From positions 124,001-188,000 of the forward strand of contig NZ_FPIP01000007.1 in the NCBI RefSeq assembly GCF_900119075.1: a stretch of 64,000 nucleotides of DNA. Reading direction: 5' to 3'. Source of the stretch: Ruminococcus flavefaciens (lineage in GTDB: Bacteria; Bacillota; Clostridia; Oscillospirales; Ruminococcaceae). The notes under the pieces are model-generated. The model saw nothing but the letters and a program-made list of their open reading frames with translations. It was not told where the DNA came from and did no database searches. Every line of letters starts with the position of its first letter. Within the stretch, counting starts at the first letter, position 1. Shown piece by piece: positions 24,405 through 33,107 of this stretch. A program made the position numbers and the translations under genes.

Positions 24405-26141
24405 CTATTTGTTTTTAGAGCGGAATAGCTTCAGCAGCTCATCGTTGCTGAGTTCTCCGTCTGCTTTGGGTGTTCTGCTTTTCAGTACCTGTGCGCAGTC
24501 CGCAACAACGTCCTGCGTTACTGCGACTTCGCGCTTTTTAGCTGCTATTCCGCTTATTCTTCCCATTTCCTCCGTGGAAAATTCATCGGAGAGAAGTGAC
24601 ATTGAGAATTTATCGGAATTTTTCATTCGCTCCAGCAGCGCCTTGTAGACCTTTTTGTTGAATGCGGTCACGAAGCACTCTGGGGGCGCCAGCTTTTCCA
24701 CGTCCTCATATTCCTGAGGGCGCTTCAGCAGGTAGCTGATTATAGTTTCCTCGGCGCGAGCCTCTTTTTTATTGGAGACGGCGTCGGGGTTGATATCGTC
24801 GCGTATGTACGAGGTCTGAGCCTTTATGGCACGCCACTCGCTGTTCTTGGCGCTTTTGCTGTTCTTTTGCAGCATTGCGTCAATATGGGTTTTCAGTACC
24901 TGTACGGGAATGTCGCACTTCTTGGACGTTCGTGATATGTAGACCTCGCGTTCAAGGGGCGATTCTATGCCTGCAAGGACTCTTGACGTGCGTTTGAGAA
25001 GCTCCACTCGTCCTATTTCGGTGGTAAGGTCGAGACCGTCCTCGCACTTGTCCAGCATGAAGTCGTTGGCGTCATTGGAGCTGTCGATGAGCATTCGGAA
25101 GCGGTCACGCCCGAACTTCTTGATATACTCGTCGGGATCCTTGGCGCCCTCCATGTGGAGTATCTTGGTTCGCAGACCAACGTCCGCAAAGTGGTTGATA
25201 GCTTTTTGCGTAGCCTTTTGTCCTGCGCCGTCGCTGTCGTAGGCAACTACAACTTCCTCGGCGTAATGGCTTATGAGACGCGCCTGGTCGGGAGTTATAG
25301 CAGTTCCCAGCGTAGCCACAACATTCTCGAAGCCTGCCTGATTTACGGCTATGACGTCCATATATCCCTCGCATAGTATCAGCCGCTTTGCGTTTGAGTT
25401 CTTTGCGAAGTTCATGGAGAACAGGTTTGAGCCCTTGTCGAATACGGGAGTTTTTCCCGTGTTCAGGTATTTCGGCTGTGAGTCGTCAAGGACTCGTCCG
25501 CCGAAGCCGATTATGTTGCCGCGGAGGTCAACGATAGGGAACATAACGCGCTTTCGGAACATATCGAAGGTGCGTCCGTTTTTCATTCCTGCCAGCCATG
25601 CGTCAGCCATTTCGTCGTCTGAATAGCCCTTTGAGCGCAGTACATCGGTGAGCTCGTTCCATGAGTCGGAAGCGTAGCCGAGACCGTACTTCTTTATGGT
25701 CTGGGGAGTAAGCTTTCTGTTTGCGAAATATTGCAGTCCCGTCTTGTCCTTGCCCTTGAACAGGTTGGTGTAGTAGAAATTGGCGGCAATGCGGTTCATT
25801 TCGTAGATACGGGTTTTACGCTTTGCGTAGCCGCTGTCCTTATTGCCGTAGGCAGGGACTTCCAAACCTGCCCTCTGCGCAAGAAGCTTTACAGCCTCTG
25901 GAAAGGTCAGGTTCTCTATCTTCATTATGAAGGTGATGACGTCGCCGCCTGCGCCGCAGCCGAAGCAGTAAAAGTTCTGGGTATCGGTGAATATGGTGCA
26001 GGAAGGCGTTTTTTCGGAATGGAACGGACAGGAGCAGACATAATTGCGCCCTCGTCTTATGACGTTGACGTAGCCGCCCATAACTGTCTCGATAGGGTTG
26101 GCATTTCGCAGATTATAGAGAAATTCGTCGTTCTGAGGCAT
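24405..26141 (-). CDS. dnaG: DNA primase
   Basis: 578 residues. It lays RNA primers at the replication fork together with the DnaB helicase. The N-terminal zinc ribbon has C38, H41, C59 and C62 (CPFHSEKTPSCT and FYCFGCGAGGD). The RNA polymerase core follows (KYGLGYASDSWNELTDVL, FPIVDLRGNIIGFGGRV, NLFSMNFAK), then the TOPRIM domain with ILCEGYMDVIAVNQAGF and VVAYDSDGAGQKA carrying the metal-binding E and D-x-D. The C-terminal helicase-binding part is about 130 residues. It starts 8 bases after the dgt stop, indicating co-transcription. Confidence 0.96.
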   Translation of the reverse strand: MPQNDEFLYNLRNANPIETVMGGYVNVIRRGRNYVCSCPFHSEKTPSCTIFTDTQNFYCFGCGAGGDVITFIMKIENLTFPEAVKLLAQRAGLEVPAYGNKDSGYAKRKTRIYEMNRIAANFYYTNLFKGKDKTGLQYFANRKLTPQTIKKYGLGYASDSWNELTDVLRSKGYSDDEMADAWLAGMKNGRTFDMFRKRVMFPIVDLRGNIIGFGGRVLDDSQPKYLNTGKTPVFDKGSNLFSMNFAKNSNAKRLILCEGYMDVIAVNQAGFENVVATLGTAITPDQARLISHYAEEVVVAYDSDGAGQKATQKAINHFADVGLRTKILHMEGAKDPDEYIKKFGRDRFRMLIDSSNDANDFMLDKCEDGLDLTTEIGRVELLKRTSRVLAGIESPLEREVYISRTSKKCDIPVQVLKTHIDAMLQKNSKSAKNSEWRAIKAQTSYIRDDINPDAVSNKKEARAEETIISYLLKRPQEYEDVEKLAPPECFVTAFNKKVYKALLERMKNSDKFSMSLLSDEFSTEEMGRISGIAAKKREVAVTQDVVADCAQVLKSRTPKADGELSNDELLKLFRSKNK

Positions 26142-26149
26142 ATTCTACC

Positions 26150-27145
26150 TCACTTCCAGAATTTCGGTACGAAAAGCTCTGTGTAAAGGTCAACGGCGTA
26201 CTCGTCGCTCATTCCCGATATGTAGTCGCAGACAGCTCTGTCAGGATCTGAGAGCTTGATGATGTTGCGGTATTCTTCGGGGAGCTTGTCCGTGTGCTCG
26301 ATAAAGTAAGCGTAGAGCTTGCGCACAAGCTGTTCAGCCTTGCCCTCCTCAGCCTTGGCGGCAGGATTGGTGTAGACTTTCTCGAACATGAACTTTTTGA
26401 GCTCGTCGTGAGCCTTTCGTATATCGGGCGCAAAATCTATATCCACAGCTCCGTGCCCGATAACGGAGGCTATGAGAGTAGTGATTCTCTTGGTCTTGGT
26501 ATTTCCGAGGGCTATAACACAGCTTCTTGGCAGGTCGTTTGGTGAGAGTATGCCTGCTCGGATAGAGTCCTCGATATCATGGTTTATGTAGGCGATAGTG
26601 TCAGCCAGTCGGACTATATTGCCCTCCTTGGTGTCAGCTACCATGTTGGTGTGGCAGAGTATGCCGTTTCTTACAGCGTGGGTGAGATTTAATCCCTTGC
26701 CCTTTTTTTCAAGGACTTCCACCACACGGACGCTTTGCTCATAATGCTTGAAGCCGTGGGGGCATATTTCATTGAGAGTTCTCTCGCCGCAGTGTCCGAA
26801 AGGGGAGTGCCCTAAGTCGTGACCGAGGGCGATAGCCTCTGTCAGGTCCTCGTTAAGGCGCATACCGCGGGAAATAGTTCTTGCTATCTGTGATACCTCA
26901 AGGGTATGGGTAAGGCGTGTTCGGTAGTGGTCTCCCACAGGGGACAGGAAAACCTGAGTTTTACGCTTTAGTCTGCGGAATGAATTGCAGTGGAGTATGC
27001 GGTCACGGTCACGCTGGAACTCGGTGCGGTAGGGGCACTTGTCCTCATAGCGCTCACGCTTTGTGCCGACCTCGTCTATGCTTGCGCAGGCGTATTTGCT
27101 GAGTATACCTGCTTCGCTTATCTCGATCTGTTCGCGTACTGTCAT
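26150..27145 (-). CDS. dgt: dGTPase-like HD-domain triphosphohydrolase
   Basis: 331 residues. It cleaves dGTP or related dNTPs to the nucleoside and triphosphate. The HD metal site is visible: H in THTLEVSQIART, HD in LGHDLGHSPFGHCGE, and a later D in VRLADTIAYINHDIED. The motif RDRDRILHCNSFRRLKRKTQVF is typical of the shorter clostridial and Bacillus Dgt type. It lies upstream of dnaG on the same strand with 8 bases between, as in many Firmicutes, which ties nucleotide pool control to replication. Start: ATG after GGGGGAG. Confidence 0.92.
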   Translation of the reverse strand: MTVREQIEISEAGILSKYACASIDEVGTKRERYEDKCPYRTEFQRDRDRILHCNSFRRLKRKTQVFLSPVGDHYRTRLTHTLEVSQIARTISRGMRLNEDLTEAIALGHDLGHSPFGHCGERTLNEICPHGFKHYEQSVRVVEVLEKKGKGLNLTHAVRNGILCHTNMVADTKEGNIVRLADTIAYINHDIEDSIRAGILSPNDLPRSCVIALGNTKTKRITTLIASVIGHGAVDIDFAPDIRKAHDELKKFMFEKVYTNPAAKAEEGKAEQLVRKLYAYFIEHTDKLPEEYRNIIKLSDPDRAVCDYISGMSDEYAVDLYTELFVPKFWK

Positions 27146-27250
27146 ACTTGCTCCCCCACTTTGCAGAAAAATTTAAGCGGAAGATGATCCGCCGAAAAAG
27201 TGCCTACATAATACTTATACTAAAACGGGACAAAAAACCCTTTATTTTTA

Positions 27251-27889
27251 TCAGGAAATTTTTTTCACAGAGGAAAAATCTTCAAAAAGCTCGCCCATAT
27301 CCTCGATTTCGGCAGTTCCGTTGGTCACCTCGGTGAGCTCTTTTTTCAGGGCGTCGAGCTTTTCCGAGAGAACGAGTATCTCGAGGGTGACGTCGCTGCC
27401 GAAGTCAGAATCCACAGTGATAGTGTCGTAATTGGGCAGGAGATAGGATATCTTGCCGTACATACCGTAGTCTGCGGTTATTTTCAGGCGGTGACACAGG
27501 CACATATCCATGATGTGAGCCGCGTCACAGGCAAGAGAAGCTGCATGGGAATAGGCTCTCACAAGACCGCCGCCGCCAAGAAGTATTCCGCCGAAATAAC
27601 GGGTGACTACCACACATACATCGGTGAGACCGCGCTTTTTCAGCACGTCGAGCACAGGTACTCCCGCGGTGCCCTGAGGCTCGCCGTCATCGGAATAACG
27701 GGAAATATTGTCCTCGCGGAGGATATATGCGTAAACGTTGTGCTTAGCCTTGCGGTGCTCGGCTTTTATGGAATTTATAAAGGCTACCGCCTCGTCGTTG
27801 GTCTTAACAGGGGAGATATAGCCGATGAACTCCGAGCGCTTTTCTATGAACGAAGCCTTGGCATTTTCGGAAATTGTCAGATAGTTCAT
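27251..27889 (-). CDS. YigZ/IMPACT-family protein
   Basis: 212 residues, standard length. The UPF0029 N-terminal domain (about 1-120) has KRSEFIGYISPV, AEHRKAKHNVYAYIL, SDDGEPQGTAGVPVLDVL and VVVTRYFGGILLGGGGLVRAYS, all well conserved in the family. The C-terminal ferredoxin-like DUF1949 domain follows (ITADYGMYGKISYLLPNYD). Family members have been linked to translation and stress control, but the biochemical role is not settled. It is monocistronic or weakly linked to dgt downstream. Confidence 0.92.
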   Translation of the reverse strand: MNYLTISENAKASFIEKRSEFIGYISPVKTNDEAVAFINSIKAEHRKAKHNVYAYILREDNISRYSDDGEPQGTAGVPVLDVLKKRGLTDVCVVVTRYFGGILLGGGGLVRAYSHAASLACDAAHIMDMCLCHRLKITADYGMYGKISYLLPNYDTITVDSDFGSDVTLEILVLSEKLDALKKELTEVTNGTAEIEDMGELFEDFSSVKKIS

Positions 27890-27907
27890 AATACTTACCT
27901 ATGTACG

Positions 27908-27932
27908 AAAAGCCCCGTCAATGACGGGGCTT
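27908..27932 (-). terminator. Terminator after rpmE
   Basis: AAGCCCCGTCA pairs with TGACGGGGCTT around a single base and, read on the minus strand, ends in TTTTCG. It lies 6 bases from the rpmE stop. Confidence 0.85.
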
Positions 27933-27938
27933 GTGGAA

Positions 27939-28142
27939 TTACTTGTCCATATTGAAACGCTTCTTGAATCTGTCAACACGTCCGCCTGTATCAACAAGCT
28001 TCTGCTTACCAGTATAGAAAGGATGGCACTTTGAGCAGATTTCAACCTTGATGTTTTCCTTTGTAGACATAGTCTCGATCACGTTACCGCAGTGGCAGGT
28101 AATTGTGGTCTTCTTGAACTCAGGATGGATTCCCTCTTTCAC
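27939..28142 (-). CDS. rpmE: 50S ribosomal protein L31
   Basis: About 67 residues. I use the GTG whose product begins MKEGIHPEF, matching the family start; a GTG 9 bases upstream lies within the ribosome binding site AGAGGTG. Four cysteines (C16, C18, C36, C39 in TCHCGN and ICSKCHP) mark the zinc-binding form of L31, which also acts as a zinc store. The [21 protein letters not shown] end is typical. It has a consensus promoter and its own terminator, so it is a single-gene unit. Confidence 0.95.
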   Translation of the reverse strand: MKEGIHPEFKKTTITCHCGNVIETMSTKENIKVEICSKCHPFYTGKQKLVDTGGRVDRFKKRFNMDK

Positions 28143-28229
28143 GATTTTCACCTCTTTACATTAATTTGTAGATCGTGCAGCCCATCATTTCCCTTAGACA
28201 GTAGTGCCGAATATACATTACAGTAATAA

Positions 28230-28258
28230 ATTATATCACACTGAGCCGTGTGTGTCAA
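28230..28258 (-). promoter_or_regulatory. Consensus promoter of rpmE
   Basis: Minus strand TTGACA, 17 bases and TATAAT: a perfect match, as expected for a ribosomal protein gene. The leader is about 85 bases and could hold a control structure, though none is clear. Confidence 0.85.
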
Positions 28259-28276
28259 GCCTTTTGTGATTTTATT

Positions 28277-29941
28277 TTATTTTTTAACTCTTGCGGCTTT
28301 GAATTCTCCGAGCTCATAGACTGTGATATTGCTTGTATCCTTTGGAATATCGTCTTCTGTGAAGAATACATACAGGGCGTCTTTTCTGCCTTTTCCCGAA
28401 GTGAGGAGCCTGTACTGCTCGTCGGCATATTCGGCAAGAACACCGTAATCGGAACGTGCAAGGTAGAAGCTGCTGAGCTTGATATGGTCTCTTGAAGCAA
28501 GGGCAGCTGTCTCGAAATACAGACTCATATAGGTCTTGTAATCCTGCGGCAGAGGCAGGAATATGACCTCGTCTGCGCCCTCCGAGGCTTTTTTCCATTC
28601 CTCATCGGTTATTGAGAGGTAATTGCCGTCGGGGACGTTGTACTGTTTGTTCAGTTCGCTTTGGTAGTTGCGGAGGTCCATTATATTGAGCCATACGCAT
28701 ATGGTTACTGCGGCGGCTGCCGAATGTCTGTCCAGCTTGTTCACCAGCCACAGTGCTGTTGTCATGACTATCATGCAGGGCAGCCATATGAATCTTCCCG
28801 AGGCTCGGAATATGGAGAAAGCTCCGAGTATAAGGCGCGGCAGCTTTATATCAATAAGGACGTTCTGGTTTATCACAACGGTAGTGCTGACAGCCCACAT
28901 AAAGCTTACGAGGAATACCAGCAGGAAAGCGTTTATCTGAACGCGGTGTAACTTGTAGTATTCGCGGATATTTTTCAAAGCCCTGCCCTCTCTGCGTTCA
29001 AGGCGGCTCAATGCAATTATTATGCCGAGGAAACAGCATACCAGCATACCAAGTCCGAGGTAGCCGTAGCCCTCGCCCTGATCTCTTGCGGTGTTTAGCA
29101 TACGAAGGTACTTTGAGTGTCCCATGCTGTTGAAGAAGGTATTGAGGTTTGCGGAATACATACCGAAGCCGCCGTCAACATAGTTTCCGCTGCCGTAAAA
29201 TGCTCCTATTATCCATAGACTGAGTACGGAACAGACTGTTGATGAACCGAATGTGATAACAGCGCGCAAACGGTTTTTGTCCATGAATACGGTGAGTATC
29301 ATATATCCGACCATGACGATGTATATCATCGGCAGGAAATATATGTGTACAAGCGTTGCGAGCACGCATAGAGCCGACCATAAGGCGACCGAGGTAAAGC
29401 GGTGCTTGTACTGACGCTTGTGGTCGAGAGCAAGTATCAGCGCCGCGATTATGAGCCATATTGCGGCAAGAGTGTTGTGCTGACCTACTCGGTTTATGGA
29501 CGGGAAGAATGCTGAATAGAACAGGGAGCCGACAGATGTGAAGTAAATGCTCGGGGTTATCCTCCTCAGAAGCAAAGCTCCCATTCCGCCGTTAAGAGCG
29601 AAGCATACCACGCCCCAGAGTCCGAAATACTGGAAGTTCTCGGGGATAACAGGGGAGAGAAGCTTGAATATTATGGCGAAGAGCGGCAGTGAATCGGTAT
29701 ACATACATGAGACCATGCCGTCGGAGCTTATACCGTCGGTTAGTCCTATTGGGAATGTCCATGGCGTGTTTCTGAAATATAGCCAGCCAAGGTGGTGCTG
29801 GGTGACATCGCCTGTATTCTTGAATATCCAGCCCGTATTTGTGGGATCAATGATATTTATTCCGAATATCCATATGAATACCATAGCTCCGAGAATAGCT
29901 CCGATGAGAAATGTTAGGATCGGTGGTTTGTCTTTTTTCAT
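28277..29941 (-). CDS. Polytopic membrane protein, DUF6311/GT-C glycosyltransferase-like
   Basis: 554 residues with about ten hydrophobic segments, beginning ILTFLIGAILGAMVFIWIFG. The first loop (DPTNTGWIFKNTGDVTQHHLGWLYFRN) carries acidic residues in the place where GT-C lipid-linked glycosyltransferases hold their catalytic Asp. A soluble C-terminal domain of about 130 residues ends the protein. The layout resembles DUF6311 proteins, which I believe are putative polyprenol-sugar-dependent transferases. No neighbour names the acceptor. Start: ATG after AGGAGAAA. Confidence 0.7.
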   Translation of the reverse strand: MKKDKPPILTFLIGAILGAMVFIWIFGINIIDPTNTGWIFKNTGDVTQHHLGWLYFRNTPWTFPIGLTDGISSDGMVSCMYTDSLPLFAIIFKLLSPVIPENFQYFGLWGVVCFALNGGMGALLLRRITPSIYFTSVGSLFYSAFFPSINRVGQHNTLAAIWLIIAALILALDHKRQYKHRFTSVALWSALCVLATLVHIYFLPMIYIVMVGYMILTVFMDKNRLRAVITFGSSTVCSVLSLWIIGAFYGSGNYVDGGFGMYSANLNTFFNSMGHSKYLRMLNTARDQGEGYGYLGLGMLVCCFLGIIIALSRLERREGRALKNIREYYKLHRVQINAFLLVFLVSFMWAVSTTVVINQNVLIDIKLPRLILGAFSIFRASGRFIWLPCMIVMTTALWLVNKLDRHSAAAAVTICVWLNIMDLRNYQSELNKQYNVPDGNYLSITDEEWKKASEGADEVIFLPLPQDYKTYMSLYFETAALASRDHIKLSSFYLARSDYGVLAEYADEQYRLLTSGKGRKDALYVFFTEDDIPKDTSNITVYELGEFKAARVKK

Positions 29942-30008
29942 TCTGTTTCTCCTGAAGTGTTTTTATGTTTCGGCAGACCTGCGCGGACACTGCTCTTTTC
30001 TGTAATAA

Positions 30009-30030
30009 AGGGCGGACTGAAGTCCGCCCT
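30009..30030 (-). terminator. Terminator after the phosphosugar mutase
   Basis: AGGGCGGACT pairs with AGTCCGCCCT around two bases and, read on the minus strand, continues TTTATTAC. It lies 5 bases after the mutase stop. Confidence 0.8.
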
Positions 30031-30035
30031 GTGTC

Positions 30036-31751
30036 TTATTTCATGCTCTGTGTGAAATCTGCGTATATCTTCTGCTCGATGACCTCGGCATCAGCCTTTG
30101 TGGGCGCCTTTGCAGTGATATATGTTTTTATCTTGGGCTCTGTACCCGATGGACGAACTATAGCCTTGCATCCGTTCTCAAGATAGAATGCGAGAACGTT
30201 CGACTTTGGAAGTGTGAGCTCCTTGACTTCGCCTGTAGCGATATTCTTGGAGGTGCTTGCGAGGTAATCCTCGAAGCGCTCGACCTTTAAGCCGCCGATA
30301 GATGAGGGGTGGTTGCTGCGGAGGTCTGACATGAGCTCTTCCATGTGCTTCATTCCGCTCTCACCATCGAACTCGAAGCTGTAGAGTGTCTGGAGGAACA
30401 TACCGTACTTCTTGTACATATTCTCACGAGCCTGCATGAGAGTAATGCCCTGTGTGCGGTAGTAAGCAGCCATTTCGCAGATAAGCATTGAAGCGTCAAC
30501 TGCGTCCTTGTCTCTTACGTAGCCGCCCGAAAGGTAGCCGTAGCTCTCCTCAAAGCCGAATATATAGCGGTTCTCCTCGCCCTTAGCCTCAAGGAAGCCG
30601 ATCTGCTCGCCGATGAACTTGAAGCCTGTGAGAACGTCTATTACCTCTACGCCGTATTCCTTGGCGATGAGGTTTACGATATCGGTAGTAACGATAGTTT
30701 TTACTGTGATAGGATTCTTTGGCATTGTGCCCTTCTTGATACGCTGTGAGCAGATGTACTCGAGAAGCATAGCTCCTACCTCGTTGCCCGAGAAGAGAGC
30801 GTAGCCGCCCTTGCCGTCGGGAACTGCGATACCTACACGGTCACAGTCTGGATCGGTAGCAAGGAGAAGGTCTGGCTTTACCTTGTCGCAGTAGCTGAGA
30901 CCTACCTGTAATGCCTCGCGTATCTCCGGGTTCGGATAAGGACAGGTGGTGAAGTTGCCGTCGGGATTCTCCTGTTCCTTTACTACAGTTACGTCTGTAA
31001 TGCCGATACGCTTTAAGATCTCGCGTACAGGCTTGTTTCCTGTGCCGTTGAGAGGAGTGTATACAACCTTGAGTCCGCTTGAAGCGCAGAGATCGGTGTT
31101 TATGCCCTCTGCAAGGACTCTCTTGTAGAATTCCTCGATAACGCTGTCGTCTATATAAGAAATGTTGCCTGCGGCTAACTCCTTGTCAAAATCGGAGTGC
31201 TTTACGCCGCTGAACATATCCAGAGAATTTATCTTTTCAAGGATTATCTCAGCACCTCTGAGAGTTATCTGGCAGCCGTCCTCGCCGTAAACCTTGTAGC
31301 CATTGTACTTGGCTGGGTTGTGGCTTGCTGTTACCATGATACCGCCCTGACACTTAAGTGCGCGTACTGCCCATGAAAGGCATGGTGTAGGCATTAACTG
31401 CTTGTAGATATGTACCTTTATGCCGTTTGCTGCAAGTACCTCTGCGGCAGCCTTTGAGAACACGTCGCTCTTGATACGGCTGTCATAGGAGATAGCTACG
31501 CTTGGGTTCTTGTACTCCTGGTTGAGGTAGTCCGCAAAACCCTGTGTAGCGCGTCTTACAGTATATATATTCATTCGATTGGTTCCTGCACCGATAACGC
31601 CTCTCAGACCGCCCGTACCGAATTCGAGGTCACGGTAGAATCTGTCGTTGATTGCCTCGCTGTCGCCCTTTATCCCCTCGAGCTCAGCTTTTAAGTCGGG
31701 ATCTTCCTTTGCGTTTTCACACCAAAGGCTATAAAGTTCCATTTCTGACAT
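30036..31751 (-). CDS. Phospho-sugar mutase (phosphoglucomutase/phosphomannomutase)
   Basis: 571 residues, the size of the Bacillus PgcA class. It interconverts glucose-1-P and glucose-6-P (or the mannose equivalents), linking glycolysis with polysaccharide and cell-wall precursors. The four domain hallmarks are the active-site serine loop VTASHNPAKYNGYKVY, the Mg loop ATDPDCDRVGIAV, the sugar-binding loop FGFEESYGYLSGG, and the phosphate-binding RPSGTEPKIKTY. The family start TGGLRGVIGAGTNRMN is also intact. Start: ATG with AGGAGG 8 bases upstream. It lies downstream of pfkA on the same strand, separated by 235 AT-rich bases. Confidence 0.94.
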   Translation of the reverse strand: MSEMELYSLWCENAKEDPDLKAELEGIKGDSEAINDRFYRDLEFGTGGLRGVIGAGTNRMNIYTVRRATQGFADYLNQEYKNPSVAISYDSRIKSDVFSKAAAEVLAANGIKVHIYKQLMPTPCLSWAVRALKCQGGIMVTASHNPAKYNGYKVYGEDGCQITLRGAEIILEKINSLDMFSGVKHSDFDKELAAGNISYIDDSVIEEFYKRVLAEGINTDLCASSGLKVVYTPLNGTGNKPVREILKRIGITDVTVVKEQENPDGNFTTCPYPNPEIREALQVGLSYCDKVKPDLLLATDPDCDRVGIAVPDGKGGYALFSGNEVGAMLLEYICSQRIKKGTMPKNPITVKTIVTTDIVNLIAKEYGVEVIDVLTGFKFIGEQIGFLEAKGEENRYIFGFEESYGYLSGGYVRDKDAVDASMLICEMAAYYRTQGITLMQARENMYKKYGMFLQTLYSFEFDGESGMKHMEELMSDLRSNHPSSIGGLKVERFEDYLASTSKNIATGEVKELTLPKSNVLAFYLENGCKAIVRPSGTEPKIKTYITAKAPTKADAEVIEQKIYADFTQSMK

Positions 31752-31952
31752 TATAATACCTCCTGAACAGATATATAGATATTATAGCACATAATAACAG
31801 TTTTGGGAATAGCTTTTTTTGAAAAATTCCAAATTTTTTTGATTTAATCAGTTCACAATCGCCGCTATATGGCTAAATATAAAGGTTTGACAGCGTTATA
31901 TCAAATTTAAATATAAGTATTTTTGATTGTATATAATACTACTTGTATACGC

Positions 31953-31981
31953 AAAATTGGCAGCCCAATTGGACTGCCAAA
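31953..31981 (-). terminator. Terminator after pfkA
   Basis: TTGGCAG pairs with CTGCCAA with an inner CCAATTGG, followed on the minus strand by TTTTGCG. It lies 6 bases after the pfkA stop. Confidence 0.75.
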
Positions 31982-31986
31982 GTGTC

Positions 31987-33069
31987 TTAATCGCCGAAAG
32001 ATACGCCGATATCGCGTGCTGCGATGACCAGATGATTCTCTGTATCGACGAATTTTGTCTTTCCTGCTATGTCCTCAAGCTTGTTTGAGGTTATTTTATT
32101 GCCTATTTTAGCCACTGTTCTGCCGTAGCGCTCCTTTGCTATGAGGTAGGCTGCGTGAACTCCGAACTGTGTGGAGAGTACGCGGTCATAAGCGCTTGGA
32201 GCGCCGCCTCTGAGCATATGTCCGGGGACGCATACACGGGCTTCAAGGCCTGTATTATGCTGTATCTGAGCTGCAATGCGGTTTGTGGCGGTGAGTATTC
32301 CTGCCTCTGCACGCTTCTTTGCGCGTTCCTTTTTCTTCATCTGAGCTTCGTTTATATCGAAAGCTCCCTCAGCAACTGCAACGATAGAGAAGGTCTTTCC
32401 GCTGGCGCTTCTTGCCATTACTGCGTCGCAGATCTTGTCGATATCATAAGGAATCTCCGGGATTATGATAACGTCCGCGCCGCCTGCGATACCTGCATTC
32501 AGTGTGAGCCAGCCTGCCTTATTTCCCATTATCTCGCAGAGGAGAACTCGCGAGTGGCTTGCGGCTGTGGTGTGAAGTCTGTCGAGAACGTCTGTGGCGA
32601 TGTCAACTGCGGTATGGAAGCCGAAGGTAACATCTGTGCCGTATATATCGTTGTCGATGGTCTTGGGGAGTCCGATGACGTTGAGTCCCTCATCAGAAAG
32701 GAGCTTGGAGGTCTTGTGAGTGCCGTTTCCGCCCAGTGTAAGTAGGCAGTCCAGCTTCTGCTTCTTGTAGGTCTCCTTCATATTCTTGACCTTGTCGATG
32801 TTGTCCTCGCCGATGACCTGCATCATCTTGAATGGCTGACGCTTTGTGCCGAAGATAGTTCCGCCCTGTGTGAGTATTCCCGAGAATGAGGATGGGGACA
32901 TCTCCTTGCAGAGATTGTTGATAAGTCCGTAATAGCCGTTGGAAATTCCGACTATCTCAACATTTTCCTCGCCGAAGCGCTCGTAGCAAGCCTTTGCCAC
33001 GCCGCGTATAGTTGCGTTGAGTCCGGGGCAGTCACCGCCGCTTGTAAGGATTCCGATACGTCTTTTCAT
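31987..33069 (-). CDS. pfkA: 6-phosphofructokinase (phosphoryl donor uncertain)
   Basis: 360 residues, longer than the 320 of the classic bacterial enzyme. It phosphorylates fructose-6-P in glycolysis. Motifs are GILTSGGDCPGLNATIRG, LLTLGGNGTHKTS, LPKTIDNDIYGTDVTFGFHTA (catalytic D in TIDND) and the substrate loop IMGNKAGWLTLNAG. The donor-selecting positions read G in GGNGT and K in PKTIDND: the Lys is usual in pyrophosphate-dependent enzymes, the Gly in ATP-dependent ones, so the donor cannot be fixed from sequence. The Asn replacing the usual Asp of GGDG is also notable. It begins 38 bases after the PAS/EAL gene stop with no terminator between, so they may be co-transcribed. Confidence 0.93.
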   Translation of the reverse strand: MKRRIGILTSGGDCPGLNATIRGVAKACYERFGEENVEIVGISNGYYGLINNLCKEMSPSSFSGILTQGGTIFGTKRQPFKMMQVIGEDNIDKVKNMKETYKKQKLDCLLTLGGNGTHKTSKLLSDEGLNVIGLPKTIDNDIYGTDVTFGFHTAVDIATDVLDRLHTTAASHSRVLLCEIMGNKAGWLTLNAGIAGGADVIIIPEIPYDIDKICDAVMARSASGKTFSIVAVAEGAFDINEAQMKKKERAKKRAEAGILTATNRIAAQIQHNTGLEARVCVPGHMLRGGAPSAYDRVLSTQFGVHAAYLIAKERYGRTVAKIGNKITSNKLEDIAGKTKFVDTENHLVIAARDIGVSFGD

Positions 33070-33107
33070 AATTATGACCTCCGTGATAACGTGATAATTC
33101 TAAAGCG